Both the position numbers and the translations under genes were made by a program. Below, piece by piece: positions 17,617-26,997 of a DNA stretch of 64,000 nt (its first letter is position 1; every line of letters begins with the position of its first letter). Origin of the DNA: Dictyobacter aurantiacus (lineage in GTDB: Bacteria; Chloroflexota; Ktedonobacteria; Ktedonobacterales; Ktedonobacteraceae); assembly GCF_003967515.1 (NCBI RefSeq), contig NZ_BIFQ01000001.1, positions 1,054,001-1,118,000 on the forward strand, in the 5' to 3' direction. The notes beneath the pieces are model-generated. The model was given only the letters and a program-made list of their open reading frames with translations. It was not told the origin of the DNA and made no database searches.

Positions 17617-17750
17617 ATCAACACATCAGGATACATACGCGCCATATGAAAGAAGGCAAAGACGCTTACTACAACAGCCACGGTTTCAACGATTGCAGCG
17701 GTGGTGACAGACGCACGCCTGTGCTATCATTTGTCAAATCAGGAGGTTGC

Positions 17751-19856
17751 ATGTCTTTCAAGGCTAGTACAAATCATCAGCTGCCCTCCCCCACCGACTC
17801 GGAGCAGATGCTCGAACAGTTACAAAGAGATAATATCGAACTACGCAACGAGATCGAGATGCGGACACAGGAGAACTCTTTACTACATGAGGTCATTTCC
17901 ACCGTCGGCTCAACGCTGAGGCTTGATGAAGTGTTACGTCACCTTGTGGACACAGTGGTCCGCGCTACTTCCTGCCAGATTGCATTCATCTATCTTTACG
18001 ACAAAGACAAAGAACGCCTTGTGTTGGCAAGTACAAACGAGCAATATCGCCATCTGGTAGGAAAAATCACCATGGGAGTAGGAGAGGGGATCGCCGGTTG
18101 GGTCGCCCTGCATCGCAAACCAGTCTTCCTCACTGACGAGGCGCTTGAAGATCCGCGCTTTTGTTACTTCCCCGAGCTGGAAGAGGAAAAATTCCAGTCA
18201 ATCATGACCGTGCCCATCATTACGAAGACCCGGCACCTGATCGGTGTCATCACGGTACAGGCCATCGCACCCCATGACTTTACTGAACAGCATCGTTTAT
18301 TTATCAGCAATACCGCATCTCTGGTTGCCAGCGCGATTGAAAACGCGCAACTCTACGAAAATACCCAGCGCAAATTGAGCACGCTGACCACGCTATCCGT
18401 ACTCAGCCAGACGATCAGCTCCGGACTCTACCTCGATGATATGCTGCGCTCCCTCGCGACGCTAACGGTGCAGCTAATGGAGGTCGACCTCTGTGTAATC
18501 ATGCTGATGGACCAGGCTCGTGAACGCGATCTTGAAAGCTCGCGCCAGGCCAGGCGGCTCACGGTTCGCGCCACCTCGCCCAACCTGAATGATCGAGCCC
18601 AATTTCATACCATCGACATTGATCGCACCACATTGGAGCGTCTACGCGAGTTGAACGAGGCCAATGTTACTAAAGACACCGGGCTGGCGGCAACCGAGAT
18701 GGAACTGGAAAATGAGCACACGCTCGAACGACTGAATCCACTCAAAGATAACCAGTATCGCACCTTGATATCCGCACCGTTAATCTCCGGTACCGAACAG
18801 CTCGGCCTGATCAACTGCTATTCAAATAAGACGCGTCGCTACTCCACTGACGACCAGACCCTGCTGACCACGGTTGCCAATCAAGCGGCTATCGCGATTA
18901 AAAACAGCTACCTGGTCAATCAGCTGGCACAAAAGAACCTGGTAAAGGGTTTCTTTGATGACCTGATGCAGGGGACAAACGATTCTGAAGATTCGCTGCG
19001 TCAGCGGGCGCATTTCCTGGGTTGCGATCTGACACGGCCACACGCAGCGGTCATGGTAGAGATCACCCACGTGGATGCGCGCTGGGATGAGACGACGGCC
19101 ACGCAGAAACAGGGCCGGCCCGAACGCACACGCACGGGCCAGTTGGCAGCCAACAATACCGATGCCAGTCCAAGCTATAGCCAGGGAGTATCCTTGCAGG
19201 CCGCTTACAAGCGCATGGGAGGCATCGTAAGGCGTCGCATTCAGGATAACTACTCTGGCTCGGTCTTCTATGAACACGAAAATCTGATCACCTGCATCCT
19301 GCCCCTGACAAAAGATCCCAGCGGCATGCGCTTGAAAAACTGGCTCAAGGACCTGGCGAACCAGATGCGCACTGAGTATGATGTCTTCCTCTCCATTGGC
19401 ATTGGCAATACCTGCCAATATATCAGTGATTACCGGCGTGGCTTCGCAGAGGCCAATGAAGCGCTGCAAATGGGACAGAATCTTCAGGAGCCGCGCGTCA
19501 ATGAGGGGAAACGACCGCCGATCGTGACGCATTTCAATGACCTGGGAGTCTATCGCTATCTGTACAAAATCGCTCATATGGATGATCTGCGCGATGTCTA
19601 CCAGGATCAGATCGCCCATATCGACAATTATGACCGGCGTAAAAACACCGATCTGCTGGATACCCTGGAGACGTACCTGGAGTGCGCGGGCAATCTGACC
19701 AAAACCTCTGAGAAGCTTTTTGTCCATCGCAATACGCTTATACAGCGCCTGGAACGCCTGCAATCGCTGTGCGACATCGATCTGCAGGAACGGAGCAACT
19801 GGCTCACCTTACAGGTAGCCATCAAAGTGTACAAGCTACGCAGCAGCGGCGAATAG
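17751..19856 (+). CDS. GAF-GAF-PucR/CdaR-type transcriptional regulator
   Basis: The ATG at 17751 has an ideal AGGAGG site, giving 701 residues; an in-frame extension to 17646 lacks one. A short coiled coil (residues 20-45) leads to two GAF domains (about 45-190, with GVGEGIAGWVALHRKPVF, and about 210-390). A CdaR-like central region follows, and the C-terminal PucR-type HTH is clear: LLDTLETYLECAGNLTKTSE, then FVHRNTLIQRLERLQ. Family members control purine, sugar-acid or related catabolism. Being divergent from a nucleobase permease and cytosine deaminase, it probably controls them. GAF binding of a nucleotide or base is a guess. Confidence 0.87.
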   Translation: MSFKASTNHQLPSPTDSEQMLEQLQRDNIELRNEIEMRTQENSLLHEVISTVGSTLRLDEVLRHLVDTVVRATSCQIAFIYLYDKDKERLVLASTNEQYRHLVGKITMGVGEGIAGWVALHRKPVFLTDEALEDPRFCYFPELEEEKFQSIMTVPIITKTRHLIGVITVQAIAPHDFTEQHRLFISNTASLVASAIENAQLYENTQRKLSTLTTLSVLSQTISSGLYLDDMLRSLATLTVQLMEVDLCVIMLMDQARERDLESSRQARRLTVRATSPNLNDRAQFHTIDIDRTTLERLRELNEANVTKDTGLAATEMELENEHTLERLNPLKDNQYRTLISAPLISGTEQLGLINCYSNKTRRYSTDDQTLLTTVANQAAIAIKNSYLVNQLAQKNLVKGFFDDLMQGTNDSEDSLRQRAHFLGCDLTRPHAAVMVEITHVDARWDETTATQKQGRPERTRTGQLAANNTDASPSYSQGVSLQAAYKRMGGIVRRRIQDNYSGSVFYEHENLITCILPLTKDPSGMRLKNWLKDLANQMRTEYDVFLSIGIGNTCQYISDYRRGFAEANEALQMGQNLQEPRVNEGKRPPIVTHFNDLGVYRYLYKIAHMDDLRDVYQDQIAHIDNYDRRKNTDLLDTLETYLECAGNLTKTSEKLFVHRNTLIQRLERLQSLCDIDLQERSNWLTLQVAIKVYKLRSSGE

Positions 19857-19868
19857 AGCTTCTACGCG

Positions 19869-19946
19869 GTTTACGAAGAAGTAGGACAACGGCAGGGGTA
19901 GGTGCATCCGCACCTACCCCTGCCGTTGTCCTACTTCTTCGTAAAC
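19869..19946. repeat. 37-bp perfect hairpin between convergent genes
   Basis: Arms 19869-19905 and 19910-19946 are perfectly complementary over 37 bp around the loop ATCC. It lies between the stops of the convergent PucR-type and TetR genes and could stop transcription both ways, though no T-run is present. Its tip (GGTGC-loop-GCACC with GGAT/ATCC) is the same as in the 53319 hairpin. Confidence 0.95.
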
Positions 19947-19951
19947 AACTG

Positions 19952-20581
19952 TCAGGACTTTGCCTGGATACCACGAAAGAAGATCTTACCGGTATGGGCC
20001 ACAATATCTTCCGGCACAAATTGCCCCTCTGCCAGCAGGCGTTCATAGCTTTTCGGCGAAATAAGGCTCAGGAAGGTGCTGGTCATGATGCTGGTGGGAA
20101 TCGTCGTATCAAAATCGCCCCTGGCCTTACCCTCTTCCAGTATCTGCGCGACACGTTGCGCCACACGCTCCCATAAATCACGCAGGCAGCCCCCTTTTTC
20201 AGCAAAGAGACGCTGCCTATCGGCGCTATGATAAATAGATGAGAGGAGCTGGGTGCGTTTACTGAACAGGCCCGCGTACATAAAATGGAGGAGAGCTTCG
20301 AGCCTGGCTTGAGGAGAAGTCTGACAGTCAAGACAGGCATCCATTTGACTCAGGATCTCCTGCATATCCCGCTCGAAAATCGCGATCACCAGATCATCTT
20401 TCCCGGGGAAATGAAGATAGACCGTCCCTTTGGCGATGCCGACACGGCTGGCGATCTCATCCATTGAGGTCTCATGATAGCCGCGCTCCAGAAAGACGTC
20501 TTGCGCAACCTTCAGGATCAGCTCTTCACGCTCCTGGCGTTGCTTCTCTTTCAGAGATCGATGTACTTGTGATGATGCCAT
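19952..20581 (-). CDS. TetR/AcrR-family regulator
   Basis: From the ATG at 20581, preceded by GAAGGA, the protein has 209 residues. The N-terminal HTH is typical of TetR: EELILKVAQDVFLERGYHET, SMDEIASRVGIAKGTVYLHF, then PGKDDLVIAIFERDM. The C-terminal helical domain would bind a ligand and dimerise. It acts as a cytosolic repressor released by a small hydrophobic compound. It is upstream-facing relative to a CDF metal exporter gene (38 bp beyond its start) and may be read from the same leftward transcript. Its target is not evident. Confidence 0.88.
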   Translation of the reverse strand: MASSQVHRSLKEKQRQEREELILKVAQDVFLERGYHETSMDEIASRVGIAKGTVYLHFPGKDDLVIAIFERDMQEILSQMDACLDCQTSPQARLEALLHFMYAGLFSKRTQLLSSIYHSADRQRLFAEKGGCLRDLWERVAQRVAQILEEGKARGDFDTTIPTSIMTSTFLSLISPKSYERLLAEGQFVPEDIVAHTGKIFFRGIQAKS

Positions 20582-20619
20582 GGATGTTCCTTCTTCCACC
20601 CTTTCTGTTGATAACGTTC

Positions 20620-21633
20620 TCAGGGGAGGCTGCTCGTAGTTGTGGTATCAATGGCCTGATGGTCGTGTTCACAATTGGAGGCGCCCACGTTGTTTACACC
20701 TAGCTGACAATACAGGCTTTCGTTCTCGCAGCAGGACGAGACATGATCCTTACATTCACATTGAATGGTTGCATGTGTGATATTGTAATCGCGTTGCAGC
20801 ATGGTCTGGATATCGGCCAGCACACGCGCGTTTTCCTCTGACTGTAGATTGCAGATCGAGACATGACAGGAGAGGGCCAGCATGCCACTGGTAATACACC
20901 AGACGTGTAGATCATGGACATCATTAACGCCCTCTACCTTCTGAATATCGGCCACCAGTTGCTTGACGGGTACATCTTTCGGGGCCGCCTCCAGCAGGAT
21001 ATCCGTGGTCTCGCGTACGATGCCCCATGCGCCATAAGCGATAAAGAGCGCAATGCCGACAGAAAGCAAGGGGTCAACAAAGGTCCAGCCAGTCAGCAGA
21101 ATAATCAAACCCGCCACGATCACCGCGACAGCGGCGCCAACATCTCCAAAGACATGCAGGGCGGCGGCACGCATGTTGAGGTTGTGTCCCTCCCGGCTCA
21201 GGCCAAATCCGATATACAGGTTGATCGCGATACCGATGGCCGCGGCACCAAACATGATCAGTGGCTGTACTGGTTCGGGATGCTGAAAGCGTTGAATAGC
21301 CTCCCAGCCAATAACGATCGCGATCACGATCAGCGAGATAGCATTTAAGAGCGCGACCAGGATGCCGACACGATGATAGCCATAGGTCTTGCGCTCATTG
21401 GGTGGCCGCTCAGCCTGTCCGGCGGCGAACCAGGCCAGTCCGAGCGCGAAGATGTCGGTCAGGGTATGCCCCGCGTCCGAAAGCAGGGCCAGCGAATGTG
21501 ATAGGATACCGCCTATCAGGCCGGCCAGCAGAATAATGATTGTCAGGAAAAAAGCCAAGCGCAGGCTTCTGGTCGCCATGCCATGTGTGTGATCATGGCT
21601 GTGCCCATGGGCGTGAGTATGCCCTACACTCAT
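20620..21633 (-). CDS. Cation diffusion facilitator, CzcD/ZitB-like metal exporter
   Basis: The 337-residue protein starts with a His-rich tail (HTHAHGHSHDHTHG) and has six TM helices. The transport-site motifs are in TM2 (ALLSDAGHTLTDIFALGLAW, giving H-x3-D) and TM5 (ALHVFGDVGAAVAVIVAG, giving H-x3-D), the pattern of Zn/Cd exporters. The C-terminal cytoplasmic domain has GVNDVHDLHVWCITSGMLAL and ends in a Cys/His-rich tail (CECKDHVSSCCENES), likely metal-binding. Its ATG overlaps the stop of the ArsR gene (TAATG), so expression is coupled to that metal sensor. It should pump Zn, Cd or Co out across the membrane. Confidence 0.93.
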   Translation of the reverse strand: MSVGHTHAHGHSHDHTHGMATRSLRLAFFLTIIILLAGLIGGILSHSLALLSDAGHTLTDIFALGLAWFAAGQAERPPNERKTYGYHRVGILVALLNAISLIVIAIVIGWEAIQRFQHPEPVQPLIMFGAAAIGIAINLYIGFGLSREGHNLNMRAAALHVFGDVGAAVAVIVAGLIILLTGWTFVDPLLSVGIALFIAYGAWGIVRETTDILLEAAPKDVPVKQLVADIQKVEGVNDVHDLHVWCITSGMLALSCHVSICNLQSEENARVLADIQTMLQRDYNITHATIQCECKDHVSSCCENESLYCQLGVNNVGASNCEHDHQAIDTTTTSSLP

Positions 21634-22076
21634 TACAATACCTCGCTATCCAATTGACGTTGCGACACGTGTCCTTCCTGGATATGATCCTGGCCCATCA
21701 GCAACAATTGACGAATATGCTCATCGATCAGGCGGTAATAGACAACACGACCGACTTTGCGCATCGCCACCACTTTCTGCTGGCGCAAGACCCGCAGTTG
21801 ATGAGAGATAGTGGTATCATCACGCCCCAGGCCAGCTGCCAGGTCGCACACGCATAATTCACCCGTTGGTGCGCAGAGCAATGCATGCAGTACCTGCAGG
21901 CGCGTTGGATCGCTTAACATAGAAAAAAGGGTGGCAATCTGTAGAGCACCCTGCGCGGGCAAAACGTGCCGCCGAACCTCAACAACGTGTTCCGCATGGA
22001 TGACACGCTCCTGACACACCTCATCTTGCAAGGCAGTATCGCTATTGAGGGGAGAAATAGCCGCTCTCGGAGCCAT
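21633..22076 (-). CDS. ArsR/SmtB-family metal-responsive repressor
   Basis: From the ATG at 22076 (GAGGAAAGG upstream) the protein has 147 residues. The winged helix is typical (LFSMLSDPTRLQVLHALLCA, DTTISHQLRVLRQQKVVAMR, GRVVYYRLIDEHIRQLL). The alpha-3 motif ELCVCDL resembles the Cys-x-Cys site of CadC/ArsR sensors, with more His/Cys near the N-terminus (QERVIHAEHVVEVRRHV) and C-terminus. It probably senses Cd, Zn or Pb and represses itself and the CDF exporter. A near-perfect 20-bp palindrome at 22095-22114 overlaps the start of the transcript. Confidence 0.92.
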   Translation of the reverse strand: MAPRAAISPLNSDTALQDEVCQERVIHAEHVVEVRRHVLPAQGALQIATLFSMLSDPTRLQVLHALLCAPTGELCVCDLAAGLGRDDTTISHQLRVLRQQKVVAMRKVGRVVYYRLIDEHIRQLLLMGQDHIQEGHVSQRQLDSEVL

Positions 22077-22094
22077 TGATGCAATCCTTTCCTC

Positions 22095-22160
22095 GCATAT
22101 CTGTACATATATGCAGCTTTCCATAGAGATAAGTATAGCATAGAACAGAAGAATTCTCAA
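22095..22160 (-). promoter_or_regulatory. Promoter and operator of the ArsR-CDF operon
   Basis: On the minus strand TTGAGA (22160-22155) and TATACT (22137-22132) are 17 bp apart. Just downstream, 22095-22114 is symmetric at 18 of 20 positions (GCATAT..TGTACA..ATATGC), the A/T-rich TGTACA-centred form expected of an SmtB/CadC operator. Confidence 0.8.
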
Positions 22161-22278
22161 GGTAGGCAGCCCACTCACCATGTTTATGAAGAGGCGCGCT
22201 CAAACGTCCCTTGCAACTGATGATTTGGACATGTTACACTTAAGTGTGTCTACTGTATTTTTCGCCGAACAACACATA

Positions 22279-24249
22279 ATGCACGCCTGGTGGCAGCGGA
22301 TCCGCCCCAGGCTCACCATACTTTACCTGGCTGTCGCCTTGATCTTATTAGTGATCAGTGGTGCCGGCCATCTGCGTCTGTTCAATGAGATCGGTAAGGT
22401 ATTTGGTGGCTTTACCTGGACCATTGACGCCGAAAGCCCTGATAAGCCGATCATCATTATCACGACGCCCGAACAACTACCACCCTTCGCGATCCCAATT
22501 GGATCATTGACCAGCAACGCCCATATCTCGTCCGTCAACCATATGTATGGAACGACCGGCATCGAACGAGCATATCGACAGGCGCATCCCCAGGAGATCA
22601 TTACATACACGGCGCAAGGAGATCACACGCCCCAGGAGACGATTACGCGTCCGGCCTATATCTTTACGTGGAACCTGTGGTGGCAGACATTTGGTCTGAC
22701 GTTGCTGGCGGGCCTGAGCTGGCTTATCGTTGGCATCGTGCTACTGGCCACCGCCTCGGAATGGACAGGAGCAGTCGAGGGTCTTACCCTGCTTCCACCG
22801 GCCATACTGCTTCTCCTCTATAGCCACTGGGGCAATATCCAAACCGCTACACCACCAGACCTTGTGGTGCAGATGATCTGGATCCCGTCGTTCGCATTGC
22901 TGGGTGCGGGCTTTATCCATCTGAGTCTGACGTATCGCCCGATGGCTATGGTCAAGGGACGCAAACCAAGCTGGCTGGTGGATGGCTTGCCGTACGCACC
23001 ATTGGTGCTGTTAATAGCTTACGATTGGGTCTCGTTTTTGTCTCGGGGCTACGTACCGATCCGTACCAATATAGAATTAAGCCTGGGATACGCCGTCTTC
23101 GGTGGCGTGGTCAGCCTGGGAATCGGGATCACCTCTATTTTTCAGATAGTGGGCATCTGGCCGCGCTACAAAAAAACGGCCGACGGTCCCAGTTCACCGG
23201 TCATCCCGGCTCGCATCCGCTATCACCTGGGCGATCTGCTGACGCTATGGATTGGGGGCATCGGTCTGGGTTTCTGCTTCGGCGTACTGCCGATTCTGCT
23301 GAGGGGACAGCCACTCTTGCCGCTGGCAATGTTTTACGTCCTGGCCGCCGTCTATCCCTTGATCCTGCTCTATGCGATCCGCTCGCTGCGCCTGATTGCA
23401 CGTCTGCACGTCACCCTGGACCAGCGCGAGGAGGCGTTACAGGAACAGAAAAAGACGGCTCAGGAATTGCGCAAAACAAATGAAGAGCTTGAACAGGCGA
23501 CCAGGCTCTTGCTACACGCGGATGCCCATCTGCGCTCCCTGTTATCACAACGCATCCACGATCAGCCGAAGCAGCAAGCGCTGCGCATTCGCTCTCTCCT
23601 TGGCTACTGGCAACATAAGTTGCGTTTAGAGATGGAGCGGAGTGTTGATGGAAGGATAACCGCGCCTCCGGTGATTGAAGCCCTCAGCAAGGTGCGCAAG
23701 ATCAGCGAGGAGCTAGAGCGCGATCTGCGTGGACTGCAGTTATTGGTGGAAGATGCCTATCAACGACGCAGCCTGGGTCTCAAGCTCCACCTGGAAAAGT
23801 TGATCCGCGAAGATCTGCCTGTACTCCATACAGAATCGCTTCTTGAGATCCGCTATGATCTCTGGGCACTGGACGCGCTCAATCCTGACCTGGAGCAAAG
23901 TGAGGAGGGAGAAAAGATAGCTGAGGCGATCTCGTATACGGTGACGCAGGCATTGCTTAACATTTATAACCATGCGGGGGCCAGCTATGCTACAGTACGT
24001 ACAACATTTCAGGAGAATGTGCTGTGCGTTGAAATCACCGATGATGGACATGGCTTCGATGTACAGGCCATTCCACCGGAAAAAACCAGCCTCTTCAAGG
24101 CGAACCTCAAGGTGCGGGCAGCCCATGGCGCCCTGCATATAGATTCCAAGCCGCGACCCGATCCTCAACATGGCACCACGGTGCGGCTAGAAATACCCCT
24201 GCGACCAGAAGCACGCATAGATACGCAGCCGCAGGTACAACCTGCCTGA
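22279..24249 (+). CDS. Membrane-bound NarL-type sensor kinase-like protein
   Basis: Started at ATG 22279 the protein has 656 residues; an ATG at 22180 is possible but would lie across the divergent ArsR promoter. The first TM helix is LYLAVALILLVISGAG. An extracytoplasmic loop, a cluster of about six more TM helices and a coiled coil (about residues 400-440) follow. The C-terminal HATPase_c fold has ALLNIYNHAG (N-box) and VEITDDGHGFD (G1). The dimerisation region has no clear phospho-acceptor His motif; HADAHLRSLLSQRIHDQ is the best candidate. A 12-bp palindrome ACACTTAAGTGT lies at 22236-22247. The convergent regulator at 24293 is its likely partner. Confidence 0.82.
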   Translation: MHAWWQRIRPRLTILYLAVALILLVISGAGHLRLFNEIGKVFGGFTWTIDAESPDKPIIIITTPEQLPPFAIPIGSLTSNAHISSVNHMYGTTGIERAYRQAHPQEIITYTAQGDHTPQETITRPAYIFTWNLWWQTFGLTLLAGLSWLIVGIVLLATASEWTGAVEGLTLLPPAILLLLYSHWGNIQTATPPDLVVQMIWIPSFALLGAGFIHLSLTYRPMAMVKGRKPSWLVDGLPYAPLVLLIAYDWVSFLSRGYVPIRTNIELSLGYAVFGGVVSLGIGITSIFQIVGIWPRYKKTADGPSSPVIPARIRYHLGDLLTLWIGGIGLGFCFGVLPILLRGQPLLPLAMFYVLAAVYPLILLYAIRSLRLIARLHVTLDQREEALQEQKKTAQELRKTNEELEQATRLLLHADAHLRSLLSQRIHDQPKQQALRIRSLLGYWQHKLRLEMERSVDGRITAPPVIEALSKVRKISEELERDLRGLQLLVEDAYQRRSLGLKLHLEKLIREDLPVLHTESLLEIRYDLWALDALNPDLEQSEEGEKIAEAISYTVTQALLNIYNHAGASYATVRTTFQENVLCVEITDDGHGFDVQAIPPEKTSLFKANLKVRAAHGALHIDSKPRPDPQHGTTVRLEIPLRPEARIDTQPQVQPA

Positions 24250-24292
24250 AGCAGCTACAACGAAACTATCGGAACAGGTCAAAGGAAGGCGG

Positions 24293-25063
24293 CTAGCGGA
24301 ACAGCGGATCCTGGCGCAGGCCCGCGTAGGCCTCATAGGCATGTGCCAGCAACACACGGCGTCCTGGATCGCTGGGTGCGCCCTCAATGGAAAAGAAATT
24401 ATACAGCTCACTCACCAGGTTTTCGACCGGACCAATATTGGGTCCACCCTTTGCATTCAGAAAACCCATGCGCAGGGCGATATCATCGTTGCTCAACCCT
24501 CTGGCGATGAGAGAAGCACACTCTTCCTGCCGTGGAGTCAAGCGTTGCCCGCGTAAACGCTTGAGTAGATAGTTTAACACCTCGGGATCGATATAGGTTT
24601 CTTTGCGGAAAACGACCGAGCTGGCGATATGTTCCAGATACGCGGGCTCCATGTTGTTGAAAAGCGCGTACCCATGCAGACCAGTAGACTTCCTGGTGCG
24701 ACGCGTGCGCTGTGTGCCACGGCGCGTATACTCATGGCGAAACACCTCGGCCGCCAGCGTCCAGCTGGGATCCTGGGTATAGATTACCACGCGCAAACCA
24801 GGCGCGATATCCAGAAGCATACGTCCCAGCTCAACCCCATTACTTACGCCCAGGCGCAGGTCCGACAGGACCATCCAGCCCGCTAAAGTGGGGTTCTGCT
24901 CCTGTTTCTGGCAGAGGTTCTCAACCAGCGAGATAGCACCCTGAGCGTCGCCTGATTGTCCTGCTAATTCAAGGAGGGTAGTCTCCTCTACAAATTCACA
25001 TACACCACGACGCTTAACCGGCGTATCATCAATCACAATAACAGGAATCCGTGTGTTATTCAT
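24293..25063 (-). CDS. Response regulator with LuxR-like output
   Basis: The 256-residue protein has a receiver fold (1-150): the acidic pair in VIVIDDTPVKRR, the acceptor Asp in MVLSDLRLGVSNG, and YTQ in place of the usual switch T/S strand, with an expanded basic loop (RRGTQRTRRTRKS). A LuxR-type HTH follows (LTPRQEECASLIARGLSNDD, IALRMGF), with an unusual Gly/Asn insertion and a tail. It lies tail-to-tail with the membrane kinase at 22279, 43 bp apart, and forms a probable NarL-type pair. The conserved receiver Lys is not obvious, so phosphorylation control may be atypical. Confidence 0.8.
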   Translation of the reverse strand: MNNTRIPVIVIDDTPVKRRGVCEFVEETTLLELAGQSGDAQGAISLVENLCQKQEQNPTLAGWMVLSDLRLGVSNGVELGRMLLDIAPGLRVVIYTQDPSWTLAAEVFRHEYTRRGTQRTRRTRKSTGLHGYALFNNMEPAYLEHIASSVVFRKETYIDPEVLNYLLKRLRGQRLTPRQEECASLIARGLSNDDIALRMGFLNAKGGPNIGPVENLVSELYNFFSIEGAPSDPGRRVLLAHAYEAYAGLRQDPLFR

Positions 25064-25116
25064 GATACTAGTATATGCCTCAAACTCGAGTATTGTCCAG
25101 CATCTATCCTATAAAT

Positions 25117-26088
25117 TTACACGAATGCAAATGGGGCAATCGAGCCAATCAATGCAACATCACTTCCCAGGCATGCTGGTACAACTTCGATCATCTGCCA
25201 TAAGGGGGATTTTGGTCGATCTTGAATCAAGGTGCGGATCTGGGATAGGAGAAGATCACCTCCATACAGCACACCACCACCTAAAATAAAGAGATTGGGC
25301 TCAAATAATCCGAGATAACGTGTGATCGCCTCCACGATCCAGCGAGCCAGCTCACGATACACACGCTGGGCCAGGCTATCACCACGCACAGCCTCCTCAG
25401 CCAGCAACTGATGGCTGAAGGTCTCATGATTTAAGAAGCGCTGTGTCAGCGTTGTCTCTTCTCCTCGACGTAGCGCCCGCTGGACCATGCGTTTAACCGC
25501 CTCAATTGAGATCAATGTATTGATGCAGCCGCATTTGCCACAGCTGCAGCGGGGCCCCGTTGAGGCAATAGGCACATGGCAGACATGCCCGACGTACTGG
25601 CGACCGGGATATTCAAGCTGCCCATCTATCACCAGAGATGCACCGACAACCGCATTGACGGTCAAGAAGAGTAGACGTTGATGAGTCTTTCCTGCGCCAA
25701 AGCGGTGCTCACCCAGGACAGCCGCATCTACGTCGGTATGCACCTGGATAGGTAAGTGATAGCGGTTCTCCAGGAGATCTCCAAGGGGAAAATTGTTGAG
25801 AGAAGGCAAAATAGGGACCTGCAGTGGGCGCCGCGCCGGTCCGTCCACTGATCCGGGGATACTGACACCGATACCAGCAACCTCTAAATTCTGGTCTCTG
25901 GCATGCTGCAGTATCGTATCAATTGCGCGTAAATACGGGTCAAGGGTTGCAACTGCTGGACGACTACGTAATGTCTTTGCCACACATCGCTCGCGTACAC
26001 AGCCATCGCGATCGATGAGAGCAACCGTCGTCTGTCCACCTCCAATTTCCATCCCAACCGCAACGCCCTTTGCTACGCTCATGGGCAC
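25117..26088 (-). CDS. ROK-family sugar kinase or regulator-like protein
   Basis: The 323-residue protein follows the ROK fold. It has the phosphate loop region VGMEIGGGQTTVALID, the sugar/acid-base segment HTDVDAAVLGEHRFGAG with the catalytic Asp, and the zinc motif HVCHVPIA plus CSCGKCGC. The consensus Glu after the last Cys is Ile-Asn here, and the phosphate loop lacks the usual GGTKT. The family phosphorylates glucose or other hexoses, or acts as a repressor when it has an N-terminal HTH, which this lacks. It is a single gene; the sugar is unknown. The alternative start three codons later is equally likely. Confidence 0.85.
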   Translation of the reverse strand: MPMSVAKGVAVGMEIGGGQTTVALIDRDGCVRERCVAKTLRSRPAVATLDPYLRAIDTILQHARDQNLEVAGIGVSIPGSVDGPARRPLQVPILPSLNNFPLGDLLENRYHLPIQVHTDVDAAVLGEHRFGAGKTHQRLLFLTVNAVVGASLVIDGQLEYPGRQYVGHVCHVPIASTGPRCSCGKCGCINTLISIEAVKRMVQRALRRGEETTLTQRFLNHETFSHQLLAEEAVRGDSLAQRVYRELARWIVEAITRYLGLFEPNLFILGGGVLYGGDLLLSQIRTLIQDRPKSPLWQMIEVVPACLGSDVALIGSIAPFAFV

Positions 26089-26217
26089 ACGTCCTGCATG
26101 TCTCTATTCTAGCAATAAGCTAGAACACTTGTTCTTATTGTGCTACGGATCAAGCAATAGAGATGAGAACAATCTACAGTTTATATAACAGAAGTATAAT
26201 CACCAATAGAACATATG

Positions 26218-26250
26218 TCAAGTACAGATGTTTTGAATATCTGTACTTGA
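26218..26250. repeat. 12-bp inverted repeat in the promoter region between ROK gene and 26462
   Basis: TCAAGTACAGAT (26218-26229) pairs perfectly with ATCTGTACTTGA (26239-26250) around nine A/T-rich bases. It lies 130 bp upstream of the ROK start and 212 bp before the next gene, so it is a candidate operator. The rest of 26089-26461 holds no gene that I can see. Confidence 0.75.
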
Positions 26251-26461
26251 TGTATTGCACCATATATTAAAATCATTCAATTTATGTCACGTTGATCGTC
26301 ATTCGGCGTCCTCTATCGCGCCTTCGGTTCTGATTAAAACTTGTCGGGATTGGCAGGAAGTTGTAAGCTATGTGCATACCACAATGATTAGATTGTCCGA
26401 TAAGCAGATGGACTGCGTAAGCGGGGCATCTGTGGGCTTGTAGAAAACAAGGAGCTATACC

Positions 26462-26983
26462 GTGCCTGGTAAAAATACACCCGAACGACCTCCCCGAACC
26501 GGTAAAGCACCAATCCTGGGGCAGAGCCATGGATTAAGCGACCGGGAAGGAGAAATGATCAAGCAGATGATCCGCGAGGAGCAGCATTCCAGCCGCGAGC
26601 TGTTCATTCCCCAGCAAGACCTGTCCGACGAGGCAACAACGACGATGACCCCTCCCACGGCCAAGGTCATTGAAAGCAGCCGCATCCGCCCGATTCTGGA
26701 GATGTTTAATCGCGACTTTCTCTATGGGCAGGGGCGCTTCGACGAATATAAGAGCGGATTGATCTTTAAGTGGGGCGATGGCTATTCGCGGCGCCATATC
26801 TGGGCATCGGTAGAAGATGGCAATCTGCTGCTTGAAACCAGTCATGAAAAGAAGTGCGATAAGCCCTACTGCAACGGCACGCACCACGTGCTGACTCCTG
26901 AGCTTTATAATGACCTCAACCTCATCAATCAGGAACTGGGAGATCGCTTCCGCCGACCCGTTTATGAAAGCACCGAAGACTAG
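26462..26983 (+). CDS. Hypothetical protein with CDGSH-like C-x4-C-N-G-T-H motif
   Basis: The protein has 173 residues from a GTG start with AAGGAG nine bases upstream. The first 60 residues are polar and look disordered. The second half is folded-looking, with SSRIRPILEMFNRDFLYGQG and RRHIWASVEDGNLLLETSH. Near residue 135 it has KKCDKPYCNGTHH, close to the second half of a CDGSH iron-sulfur motif (P-x-C-D-G-S-H) but with an Asn for Asp and Thr for Ser, and no upstream C-x-C. The cysteines and histidines could bind Fe-S or zinc. It precedes a receiver-like gene by 14 bp in one operon. I do not recognise a characterised homologue. Confidence 0.7.
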   Translation: MPGKNTPERPPRTGKAPILGQSHGLSDREGEMIKQMIREEQHSSRELFIPQQDLSDEATTTMTPPTAKVIESSRIRPILEMFNRDFLYGQGRFDEYKSGLIFKWGDGYSRRHIWASVEDGNLLLETSHEKKCDKPYCNGTHHVLTPELYNDLNLINQELGDRFRRPVYESTED

Positions 26984-26997
26984 AAAGAAAAACCTTT

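Noticed and set aside
18822..19763. Open frame of 313 codons on the minus strand
   Set aside because: It is antisense to the clear GAF/PucR-type regulator and has no recognisable motif.
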